In this document: piece by piece, positions 8,760 through 16,362 of the stretch
How the letters are laid out: each line of letters opens with the position of its first letter
Numbering within the stretch: position 1 is the first letter of the stretch
Assembly: GCF_024172165.1 (NCBI RefSeq)
Contig: NZ_JAMZEB010000002.1
Coordinates: 1,571,501-1,635,500, forward strand
Direction: 5' to 3'
Origin: Nonomuraea thailandensis
GTDB lineage: Bacteria > Actinomycetota > Actinomycetes > Streptosporangiales > Streptosporangiaceae
Length of the DNA: 64,000 nucleotides
Program-made: the position numbers and the translations under genes
Notes under the pieces: generated by a model
Database searches by the model: none
Told to the model about the DNA's origin: nothing
The model's input: only the letters and a program-made list of their open reading frames with translations

Positions 8760-11063
8760 TCAGGGGCGGTTGACGTAGTCGCGCAGGTGGATGGCCGTCA
8801 GGGAGGTGCCGTTCGCCACCAGGTCGGCCGGGGTGCCGGAGAAGACCACCTGACCGCCGTCGTGGCCGGCGCCCGGGCCGAGGTCGATGATCCAGTCGGC
8901 GTGGGCCATGACGGCCTGGTGGTGCTCGATGACGATGACCGAGTTGCCGCCGTCCACGAGGCGGTCGAGCAGGGCCAGGAGCTGGTCCACGTCCGCGAGG
9001 TGGAGGCCCGTCGTGGGCTCGTCCAGCACGTACGTGGTGCCGTTCTTGGCCATGTTGATCGCGAGCTTGAGCCGCTGGCGCTCGCCGCCCGACAGGGTGG
9101 TGAGGGGCTGGCCGAGACCCAGGTAGCCGAGGCCGACGGCGACCAGGCGGTCGAGGATGGTGCCGGCCTGGCCGGTGGGGAAGAAGTCGCGGGCCTCGGA
9201 GATCGGCATCTCCAGCACCTCGCTGATGTTCTTGCCGCGCAGCCGGTACGTCAGCACCTCCGGCGTGAACCGCTTGCCCTCGCACGTCTCGCACACCGAC
9301 GCCACCTCGGCCATCATCGCCAGGTCGGTGTAGATGAGGCCGATGCCCTTGCAGGCCGGGCACGCCCCCTCGGAGTTGGCGCTGAACAGCCCCGCCTTGA
9401 CCCCGTTGGCCTTGGCGAAGGCGGTGCGGATCGGATCGAGCACCCCCGTGTAGGTGGCCGGGTTGCTCCTGCGCGACCCGCGGATCGGCGACTGGTCGGC
9501 CACCACCACGCCGTCCCCGCCCGCCACGTGGCCGTGGATGAGGGAGCTCTTGCCGGAGCCGGCCACGCCGGTGACCACGGTCAGCACGCCGAGCGGGATG
9601 TCCACGCTCACGTCACGCAGGTTGTGCAGGGTGGCGTTCCTGATCGGGAGCCGCCCGGCGGGCTCGCGGAAGCTCTCGCGCAGCCGTACGCGGTGGTCGA
9701 GGTAGCGGCCGGTCAGCGTGCCTGAGGCGCGCAGCCCCGTCAGGTGGCCGGAGTAGCAGACCTGGCCGCCCGCCGTGCCCGCGCCGGGGCCGAGGTCCAC
9801 GACGTGGTCGGCGATGGCGATGGTCTCCGGCTTGTGCTCGACCACCAGCACCGTGTTGCCCTTGTCGCACAGCGCCAGCAGCAGCCGGTTCATGCGCTGG
9901 ATGTCGTGCGGGTGCAGCCCGGCGGTGGGCTCGTCGAAGACGTAGGTGACGTCGGTGAGGCTGGAGTTGAGGTGGCGCACCATCTTCACGCGCTGCGCCT
10001 CGCCGCCCGACAGCGTGGACGACTCCCGGTTCAGGCTCAGGTAGCCCAGGCCGATCTCGACCAGCGAGTCGAGCGTCGAGCGCAGCCCCTCCAGCACCGG
10101 CCCGATCCGCGGGTCGTCGATGCCGCGGACGAAGTCGGCCAGGTCGTTGACCTGCATGGCCGAGCAGTCGGCGATGTTCCTGCCGTCGATCCGCGCCGAG
10201 CGGGCGGCCTCGTTCAGCCGGGTGCCGTCGCAGGCGGGGCAGGGGGCCAGCCTGATCGCCCGGTCGGCGAACGCCCGCGCCGCCGGCTGCATCGACTCCC
10301 GGTCCTTGCCCAGGACGCTGCGCCTGACCCGGACGAGCAGGCCCTCGTAGGTGAAGTTGTTGCTGGCGTACTTGAGCTTCGTGGCGGGCTTGTGCAGCAG
10401 GTCGGCCCACTGCTGCTCGGTGTAGTCCTTCAGCTTGGCGTCGGGGTCGAACAGGCCGGAGCCGGCCACGATCTGCCAGGGCCAGCTGTCCACCGCGTAC
10501 CCGGGGGCCTTGATCGCGCCCTCGTTCAGCGACAGCTCCCTGTCGACCACCTCGTCCACGTCGATGTCGGTCGCCTTGCCCAGCCCCTCGCAATCGGGGC
10601 ACATGCCTTCGGCCATGTTGAAGCTGAAGGCGGAGGCGGAGCCGACGTGCGGCTCGGCGACGCGGCTGAAGATGATCCGCAGCATGGTGTGCGCGTCGGT
10701 GGCGGTGCCCACGGTGGAGCGGGCGTTGGCGCCCATCCGCTCCTGGTCCACGATGATCGCCGCGCTCAGGTTGCGCAGGGCGTCCACGTCGGGACGGGAC
10801 AGGCTCGGCATGAACGCCTGGATGAACGCCGTGTACGTCTCGTCGATCAGCCGCCGGGACTCCGCGGCGATCGTGTCGAACACGAGCGAGGACTTGCCGG
10901 AGCCGGACACGCCGGTGAAGACCGTGAGGCGCCGCTTGGGGATGTCGAGGGAGACGCCCTTGAGGTTGTTCTCCCTGGCGCCGCGGACCTGGATGTTGTC
11001 GTGGCTGTCCGCGGCGGTGTGGTCACGGGTCTGGACGGTGCTTGCCTGGTGACTGGAGAGCAC
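8760..11063 (-). CDS. UvrA-like ABC ATPase (short, drug-resistance type)
   Basis: The protein is 767 residues, shorter than canonical UvrA (about 950). It has two ABC ATPase units with Walker A GVSGSGKSSLVFDT and GVAGSGKSSLIHG, signatures TLSGGEAQR and TLSGGERQR, and Cys pairs typical of UvrA zinc modules (CPDCEGLGK, CPACDGTRL, CPACKGIGL, CETCEGKRF). Such UvrA2-like proteins occur without UvrB partners and have been tied to self-resistance against DNA-binding drugs, though some only resemble UvrA. Neither UvrB nor UvrC is in the window. It starts with GTG 11063 preceded by GGAAGG. Its upstream region contains an AT-rich patch TAAATAGTC (about 11086-11096) suitable as a -10 region. Confidence 0.9.
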   Translation of the reverse strand: MLSSHQASTVQTRDHTAADSHDNIQVRGARENNLKGVSLDIPKRRLTVFTGVSGSGKSSLVFDTIAAESRRLIDETYTAFIQAFMPSLSRPDVDALRNLSAAIIVDQERMGANARSTVGTATDAHTMLRIIFSRVAEPHVGSASAFSFNMAEGMCPDCEGLGKATDIDVDEVVDRELSLNEGAIKAPGYAVDSWPWQIVAGSGLFDPDAKLKDYTEQQWADLLHKPATKLKYASNNFTYEGLLVRVRRSVLGKDRESMQPAARAFADRAIRLAPCPACDGTRLNEAARSARIDGRNIADCSAMQVNDLADFVRGIDDPRIGPVLEGLRSTLDSLVEIGLGYLSLNRESSTLSGGEAQRVKMVRHLNSSLTDVTYVFDEPTAGLHPHDIQRMNRLLLALCDKGNTVLVVEHKPETIAIADHVVDLGPGAGTAGGQVCYSGHLTGLRASGTLTGRYLDHRVRLRESFREPAGRLPIRNATLHNLRDVSVDIPLGVLTVVTGVAGSGKSSLIHGHVAGGDGVVVADQSPIRGSRRSNPATYTGVLDPIRTAFAKANGVKAGLFSANSEGACPACKGIGLIYTDLAMMAEVASVCETCEGKRFTPEVLTYRLRGKNISEVLEMPISEARDFFPTGQAGTILDRLVAVGLGYLGLGQPLTTLSGGERQRLKLAINMAKNGTTYVLDEPTTGLHLADVDQLLALLDRLVDGGNSVIVIEHHQAVMAHADWIIDLGPGAGHDGGQVVFSGTPADLVANGTSLTAIHLRDYVNRP

Positions 11064-11170
11064 GGAACCCTTCCATCGTCGGCTGACTATTTATGGTGTA
11101 AAGAGATGCCGGGACAGCTTACCCCGGCCCGGGAGCGGGCGGAGCACGTCTGCGGGCGGGCGAACATGTC

Positions 11171-11980
11171 GTGAACTCGGAGCGACGCCCTGCTCAGGGC
11201 GTGCCGCAGCGGGTTAGCGTGGCAGGCGCCACCAGCCAGAATCCGTCGGAGTACGTCGATTTGCGAAGGAATCATCGGGAGCCCGGCGTGCGCGCCGTCC
11301 TTGCGGGGGGAAGGCTCGTCTCGGTCGGGATCGACTCCTGGCTGACGCGCGAGCCTCCGGAGATCGTGGCCGCCCTGGTGGCCGAGGCGGTGGACGCCGC
11401 CTTCGCCGGGGAGCCGCCGGCCGACGCCGCCGTGCCGTTCGTCGAGCCGCTGGCCCTGGCGCGCGAGCTGCGCGCCGTACGGGCCGACCTGGAAGCGCGG
11501 ATGGCGCGGGTGACCGCGTCGGTCGAGGTGAGCGCGGCGGCGCTGCGGGCCGGGGCCGGGGTGCCGCTGATGGGCTTCGGCGAGCTGTTCGACCGGCTGA
11601 TCGCGATGCTGGAGACGATCGGCGGCGTGCCCGACGGGGACGTGCGCGGCACGTCGGAGGGCCCGGTGAGCGCGGTGTGCGCTCCGGGGCCGCGCCTGGT
11701 CGCGCTGAGCGTGACGCCGCGCGCCCTGTTCGGCGGCTCGCGGGTGCTGGGGGAGCGCGTGGTGGACGGGGTCAACACCGCCCTGGACGACCTGCGGTAC
11801 GGGCTGCTGCGGCGGCGTGCCGAGGCCGGGGCGGGCACCGAGCGGATCATGGCGGGGGTGGAGGAGCTACGGCGGCTCGGCGTGCTGCGGATGCGCGCGT
11901 ACGCGCGGGACATGGCGGCGATGATGGACGAGGTCAGGGCGGCCGACGCGGTCGGGGACGACGTGCAGGAGGCGGTGTGA
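11171..11980 (+). CDS. Protein with two YbaB/EbfC-like domains
   Basis: The 269-residue protein shows the YbaB pattern twice: RAVLAGGRLVSVGIDSW then PPEIVAALVAEAVDAAF near residues 40-80, and SAVCAPGPRLVALSVTPRALFG then GERVVDGVNTALDDLR near 165-215. Each is a two-strand turn followed by a helix with an Ala-rich face. YbaB proteins are small nucleoid-associated dimers, so a tandem form could be an internal dimer. In actinomycetes YbaB-like proteins are often encoded beside type VII secretion cargo, but none is seen here. The start is uncertain: GTG 11171 is the longest form, while GTG 11201, 11219 and 11288 are in frame and TTAGCGT at 11214 could be a -10. It lies four bases before the next gene. 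Confidence 0.7.
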   Translation: MNSERRPAQGVPQRVSVAGATSQNPSEYVDLRRNHREPGVRAVLAGGRLVSVGIDSWLTREPPEIVAALVAEAVDAAFAGEPPADAAVPFVEPLALARELRAVRADLEARMARVTASVEVSAAALRAGAGVPLMGFGELFDRLIAMLETIGGVPDGDVRGTSEGPVSAVCAPGPRLVALSVTPRALFGGSRVLGERVVDGVNTALDDLRYGLLRRRAEAGAGTERIMAGVEELRRLGVLRMRAYARDMAAMMDEVRAADAVGDDVQEAV

Positions 11981-11984
11981 GGTC

Positions 11985-12308
11985 ATGAGTCTGGAGCTGC
12001 CCGCCGCGCTGGCGGCCGTGGAGGCGTTCCTCGGCCGGCCCTTTCCCGACGGCGACGAGGACGCCCTGGTGCGGCTGGGCGACGGCCACGACGAGCGGCC
12101 CGGCGCGGACGCCCGGGTCGCGGGGCTGGAGCTGAAGGCCCGCGCCGGCGTCGTGCTCGCCCGCAAGGGCGTCACGCTGCTGCAGTACGGCCTGATCGCG
12201 GCGGCGCTGGCCGAGACGCTGGCGACGGGCGCCGCGCCGCCACCGGTGCTGCGGCAGGCGTGCCGGCAGGCCATCGACGCCGTCATGGCGGACGACCTCC
12301 CGGCCTGA
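11985..12308 (+). CDS. Small unknown protein paired with the YbaB-like gene
   Basis: This 107-residue, probably all-helical protein begins four bases after the tandem YbaB-like stop and is preceded by TGAGG, so the two are surely one operon. Visible features are a charged middle with DGDEDALVRLGDGHDERPGADARV and an Ala/Leu-rich C-terminal half with LLQYGLIAAALAETLATG. It has neither Cys nor a WXG motif, so it is not a WXG100 protein by sequence. Its size and pairing fit a partner or adaptor of the YbaB-like protein. No function can be named. Confidence 0.65.
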   Translation: MSLELPAALAAVEAFLGRPFPDGDEDALVRLGDGHDERPGADARVAGLELKARAGVVLARKGVTLLQYGLIAAALAETLATGAAPPPVLRQACRQAIDAVMADDLPA

Positions 12309-12464
12309 CGGCCCCGGCCCGCGGACGGCCTCCCCACCCGGCGTCCGTCCTCACTCGGCTGATCGCGCAGGCTTCGCCCGGTGCTCACCCCGCGTACGCC
12401 CGCCCGTCCCCGGCATGCCCGATCTTGTCGCGAGACCAGCACCTCTACGGGGACGGACGAAGAC

Positions 12465-13555
12465 ATGAAGAGATGGCACGCGCTCGCGGCGTCGGCGGCC
12501 CTGGCGCTCGCGGCCCTGCCCGGTACGGCCGCCGCCGACGCCGGGCGGCACCGGTACTTCGACCTGCAGGCGCACCGCGGCGGGCTCGGGCTGGTGGTGG
12601 AGAGCTCGCTCCCGCGTTCGCGAACGCGCTGGAGCTCGGCGTGAGCACGCTGGAGCTGGACGTGCAGATCACCGAGGACGGCCAGGCCGTCGTGACGCAC
12701 GACCGCAGGATCAGCGGCAGGAAGTGCCGCGACACCGCGCCGGCCGTCGCGGGCGACCTCGAGTTCCCCTACGTCGGCAAGTACCTCAACACGCTCACCC
12801 TCCAGCAGGTCAGGACCATGGACTGCGGCACGTCCACGCTCGCGGAGTTCCCCGGGCAGCGGGCCGTGCCCGGCGCGCCGATGGCCACGCTGCGGGAGGT
12901 GTTCGACCTGGTGCGCCGCTACCGGGCGCGCGGCGTCAAGCTGAACGTCGAGACCAAGGTGGAGGCCGGGGCGCCCAGCGAGACGGCGCCGAGGGAGCAG
13001 TTCGTGCGGGTGACGCTGGACGAGATCCGCCGGGCCGGGCTGCTGCGGCAGGTGACCATCCAGAGCTTCGACTGGGGCGCGCTCATGCGGACGCGCGAGC
13101 TGGAGCCGCGCCTGCCGCTCGTCGCCCTCACCAACCGCGACTTCCTGCAGACCGGGCAGCCCGGCGCCTCGCCCTGGCTGGGCGGCCTCGACATCGACGA
13201 CTTCGGCGGCGACCCGCTCAGGGCGGTCAAGTCGTTCGGCGCGCAGGCGTTCTCGCCGGTCCACGGGTTCCCGCAGAGCGGCAGGATCACCGACGCGAAC
13301 TACCAGCCGTACGTCACCAAGGACATGGTGGACCGGGCCCACGCCCTCGGGATCAAGGTGATCCCGTGGACGGTGGACGACGAGGCGACCATGAACAAGC
13401 TCGTCGACGACGGCGTCGACGGCCTCATCACCGACTACCCCGACCGCCTGCGGCAGGTCATGGACACGCGCGGGCTCAAGCTGCCCAAGCGCTACCACCT
13501 GCGCGGGCAGGACGGGCACGGGCAGGACGGGCACGGGCAGGAGGGCGGGCGGTAA
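12465..13555 (+). pseudogene. Secreted glycerophosphodiester phosphodiesterase, frameshifted
   Basis: Two frames together encode one GDPD protein. The first (ATG 12465 on) gives a signal peptide MKRWHALAASAALALAALPG and FDLQAHRGGLGLVVESSLP with the catalytic HRGG. The second resumes as AFANALELGVSTLELDVQ and carries the metal/catalytic ELDVQITEDGQAVVTHD, HGFPQ and IKVIPWTVDDE motifs to the stop at 13555. Alignment of meaning shows one base missing at about 12611-12616 in CCCGCG: one extra G or C would restore LPAFANAL. The rest is intact, so a recent mutation or a sequencing error are equally possible. The enzyme would release glycerol 3-phosphate from deacylated phospholipids or teichoic acid outside the cell. 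The C-terminus is a Gly-His-Gln-Asp repeat. Confidence 0.78.
13505..13548 (+). repeat. 15-bp tandem repeat, end of the GDPD gene
   Basis: The unit GGGCAGGACGGGCAC occurs at 13505-13519 and 13520-13534, with a partial third copy. In the gene frame it encodes GQDGH repeats forming a hydrophilic tail just before the stop. Copy number could vary between strains. Confidence 0.8.
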
Positions 13556-13565
13556 CGCGCCGGCC

Positions 13566-14729
13566 TCATGCGGAGATCGGGTTGACGGCCCTGTGGTGCA
13601 GGCCGATCACCGGGATCTCGTGCAGGCTGCCCGAATACAGGAACTGCGTCATGCCGATCAGCAGCCGTCGTACGTCCTCCTGGGGGCGTACGACGAGCCG
13701 CAGGAACTGGCTCGTCGTGCCGAGCTTGTTGCCGCACTCGCGCACGTACACGCCGTGCTCGGCCAGCAGGTGGTCGCGCAGCGGCACCCCGTCGTGGCCC
13801 GGCGGCAGCTTCACCAGCAGGAAGTTGCCCTGCGAGGCGAACACCGACAGCCCCGGCATCGTGCTGAGCTGCTGGAACATCGCCCTCCTGTCGTTGCCCA
13901 GCCGCCTGAGGCTGTCCTGGTACTCGGGCATGAACTGCCGCATCATGAACACCACGACCTCGGCGAAGGAGTTGAGGTTCCACTTGGGCAGCGCGTCCCT
14001 GACCCGCCCGGCCAGCGCCGGGTTGGCCACCATGTAGCCGAAGCGGATGCCGTGCAGGCCGAAGTTCTTGCCGAGGCTGCGCAGCACGATCACGTTCGGC
14101 CGCACGGCCGCCTCCGCCGCGATGCCCGGGTACGGCTCGGCGTCCACGAAGTCGCCGAACGACTCGTCCACGATCACCAGATCGAGGTCGATGAGCTGGT
14201 CGAGCAGGCGCAGCACCTCGTGCTTGGGCAGGTAACCCCCGTCGGGGTTGTTGGGGTTGCAGATCACCGCCACCCGCGAGCCGCGCGTACGGATGAACGA
14301 GACGTAGTCGTTCACGTCGAGCGTGAAGTTGCGGCTCTCCTGCAACGGATACATGTCCACCCGTTTGCCCGTCTCCAGCGGCTGGTCCGTCCAGCGGCCG
14401 AAGGTCGGGATCGGCACCGCGAGGCTCTCGCGGACCAGCAGGTGGTCGATCCAGGTGATCAGCTCCGTGGAGCCGTTGCCCATCGCGACCGTCTTGGGGT
14501 GGAGCCCGAGCGTGGAGCAGAGCTCCTCGGTGATCGTGCCCGCGTCGCTCGGATAGAACTTGAGTATCGTCTCCAGATTTCTCCCGAGGTGCTCGAAGAT
14601 CTCCGGTGTGGGGAAATAGGGGTTGCAAGGGATGCAGAAGTCCACCGGGGCGCGCTCTCCCGACGAGCTGCGCAGGAGTGAGAAGTACGACGGGCTGTGC
14701 GCTTGCGCCCGCAAGAGACTGAGCTCCAC
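13566..14729 (-). CDS. PLP-dependent aminotransferase, class I/II (HisC/CobD-like)
   Basis: A fold-type I aminotransferase of 387 residues. The PLP lysine sits in RSLGKNFGLHGIRFGY, the pyridine-contacting Asp in VIVDESFGDF, the conserved CNPNNPDGGYLP loop in the middle and the carboxylate-binding Arg in FLRLVVRP. The spacing resembles histidinol-phosphate aminotransferase and CobD-type enzymes, but no his or cob genes are nearby, so the substrate is open. GTG 14729 is preferred because GGAGG lies a few bases upstream. The GTG at 14747 would add six residues without an SD. It converges on the GDPD gene with a 10-base gap. Confidence 0.88.
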   Translation of the reverse strand: MELSLLRAQAHSPSYFSLLRSSSGERAPVDFCIPCNPYFPTPEIFEHLGRNLETILKFYPSDAGTITEELCSTLGLHPKTVAMGNGSTELITWIDHLLVRESLAVPIPTFGRWTDQPLETGKRVDMYPLQESRNFTLDVNDYVSFIRTRGSRVAVICNPNNPDGGYLPKHEVLRLLDQLIDLDLVIVDESFGDFVDAEPYPGIAAEAAVRPNVIVLRSLGKNFGLHGIRFGYMVANPALAGRVRDALPKWNLNSFAEVVVFMMRQFMPEYQDSLRRLGNDRRAMFQQLSTMPGLSVFASQGNFLLVKLPPGHDGVPLRDHLLAEHGVYVRECGNKLGTTSQFLRLVVRPQEDVRRLLIGMTQFLYSGSLHEIPVIGLHHRAVNPISA

Positions 14730-14788
14730 GACACCTCCATGGACCACGTGTCCGATGTGTGTAGGTACGCGCGGGTGTGCTCAGTGGT

Positions 14789-15916
14789 TCATGGTGACGG
14801 CTCGGTTCTGCGGAGCGTGAGGATCGCGACGTCGTCGCGCGGGGCGGCGCGGGTGAAGTCGCGAAGGTCGGTTTCGAGCCTGGCGGCCAGCCCGCCGGAC
14901 GGGGCGCGGGCGTAGGCGCGCAGCCGCGCCTCCAGCGGGTAGAAGGCGCCGCGCGGATCGCGGGCCTCGGTGACCCCGTCGGTGCACAGCAGCATCGTCG
15001 CGCCGGCCGGGAACGTGAACCGCGCGCCCTTCCTGGGCGTCGACGACAGCGCCGCCAGCCCGAGCGGCACGGCGGGATCGCCCAGGTCCACCTGGGTCAC
15101 GGCGCCGTCGCGGATGACGAACGGGGCGATGTGGCCGCAGTTGACGGCCTCGACCACGGGCTCCCTGCCGATGTCGAGCACGAGGGCGGTGACCAGCCGC
15201 TCGGGCTCGCCGGTCTGCGCGGCGAAGGCGTTCTGCCTGACCACGGAGTTCTCCAGGGCGGCCACGACGCCGGTCAGCGTGGGCTCGCGGTAGGCGGCCT
15301 CCCTGAACGAGCCGAGCACCGCCAGCGCCGTGCCGATCGCGGGCAGGCCCTTGCCCTGGACGTCCGCGATCAGCACGCGGGTGCCGTGTCGGGAGGCGGC
15401 CACCTCGTACATGTCGCCGCCCACCATCGCGTCCTCCTCCACCGGCTGGTAGAGGCCGTTGACGACCACGTCGGCCGTGCGCAGGGGCAGCGGGCGCACG
15501 ATCAGCCGCTGCAGCGCCGCAGCGGCCGAGCGCAGCCGGGACACCTCCTCCTCGCGCCGCACCCGGTAGCCGCAGCCGAGCGCGCTCAGCGTTCCGAACA
15601 CCACCATGAACCCGGCCGCCAGCAGGATGTCGTCGGTCTCGGCGCCGATGTACAGGCCGAGGACGATCTCCACCAGGATCACCCAGAGCGAGGCCAGCAC
15701 CGTCTGCCACACCTCGCCGAGCCCCGAGACGATGGCCGGCAAGAAGATCAGCAGCGGGAACAGCCGCACCGCCGTGCCCGTGGACAAGTCCAGCGCGACC
15801 ACCAGGACCGTGACCAGGATGCCTGCCAGCACCAGCACCGGCGTGCTCAGTCGCGGCCCGTCGCGGCGCCGCGGTCTCCCGTCGTCCGTCACGGTTCCCT
15901 TCACCCCCCATGTCAC
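14789..15916 (-). CDS. Membrane-anchored SpoIIE-type PP2C phosphatase
   Basis: The 375-residue protein has three or four hydrophobic segments in residues about 25-115 and a C-terminal PPM/SpoIIE domain. The metal-binding set is complete: GGDMYEV, DVQGKGLPA, NCGHIAP, CTDGVTEARD and RDDVAIL. Actinomycetes use such phosphatases on anti-sigma antagonists, controlling alternative sigma factors in stress and development. No PAS, GAF or kinase domain is attached and no anti-sigma gene is near, so its partner is elsewhere. The start is ambiguous among GTG 15916, 15904 and 15892; the longest is given. The catalytic domain is cytosolic. Confidence 0.88.
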   Translation of the reverse strand: MTWGVKGTVTDDGRPRRRDGPRLSTPVLVLAGILVTVLVVALDLSTGTAVRLFPLLIFLPAIVSGLGEVWQTVLASLWVILVEIVLGLYIGAETDDILLAAGFMVVFGTLSALGCGYRVRREEEVSRLRSAAAALQRLIVRPLPLRTADVVVNGLYQPVEEDAMVGGDMYEVAASRHGTRVLIADVQGKGLPAIGTALAVLGSFREAAYREPTLTGVVAALENSVVRQNAFAAQTGEPERLVTALVLDIGREPVVEAVNCGHIAPFVIRDGAVTQVDLGDPAVPLGLAALSSTPRKGARFTFPAGATMLLCTDGVTEARDPRGAFYPLEARLRAYARAPSGGLAARLETDLRDFTRAAPRDDVAILTLRRTEPSP

Positions 15917-16127
15917 CTTCTATCAGTCCGTTTCTCCTCTCCGGTGCGCAGGCGCGCACGCTTGACCGCACCTTGCCCTGGCATGCGAATGAGAACGCCC
16001 CCGGCATGTCGGCATGATTATCCGAAGGCGGGCCGTCGCGTTTTGAATGGCTGATAAATCAACGCCCGGACGGCCACGCCGAAATTCGTGCTCGTTGTCA
16101 TTTCAACGAGGCGCCGGAAGCGTGGCG

Positions 16128-16155
16128 TTGACGCTCTGTACTGCAAGGATAGGAC
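16128..16155 (+). promoter_or_regulatory. Candidate promoter of the RiPP-like operon
   Basis: TTGACG at 16128-16133 and TAGGAC at 16150-16155 are 16 bases apart, close to the vegetative consensus of actinomycetes. Transcription would start near 16162 and give a leader of about 200 bases before the first LanB-like gene. Confidence 0.5.
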
Positions 16156-16157
16156 GG

Positions 16158-16298
16158 GTGGCTACGGAAAGTAAACAGCGCTGCCCTGTATGGAACGGTT
16201 TGCCGGCGTTGGCCGGTAATTATCCTCGGGGCTTTGTGGCCGAGGTGCCCGGTTCTCATTTTCTTCTAATCCGTGAACTCATTGACACAAGAAAATGA
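16158..16298 (+). CDS. Candidate 46-residue ORF in the operon leader
   Basis: GTG 16158 opens a 46-codon frame ending at TGA 16296-16298. The product begins VATESKQRCPVWNGLPALAG and ends FLLIRELIDTRK. It has one Cys, one Trp and a mixed hydrophobic tail. It lies directly behind the promoter candidate and ahead of the LanB-like gene, where a precursor peptide could be expected. But there is no SD, and the GTG would lie at or before the predicted transcript start. The region's lower GC is compatible with either a leader or a small gene. An upstream in-frame ATG at 16047 would lengthen it to 83 codons. Weakly supported. Confidence 0.3.
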   Translation: MATESKQRCPVWNGLPALAGNYPRGFVAEVPGSHFLLIRELIDTRK

Positions 16299-16362
16299 TC
16301 TTGTAAATATCTGAGTTAAGACGCGGAACGACGAATTCATGCCTGGAATGGGAGAGGCCCAT

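Larger units (their letters stand above)
15917..16362. other. Divergent region with candidate operon promoter
   Basis: This 446-base region separates the phosphatase gene from the LanB-like operon and has lower GC in its right half (about 16190-16340) than anything nearby. It contains a promoter candidate (16128-16155), a possible 46-codon ORF (16158-16298) and the SD of the next gene (GGGAGAGG 16350-16357). The inverted words GTTGTCATTTC and AACGAG near 16094-16110 form only weak structure. Confidence 0.6.

Noticed and set aside
9744..11174. 476-codon plus-strand frame
   Set aside because: Antisense shadow of the UvrA-like gene, which has intact motifs.
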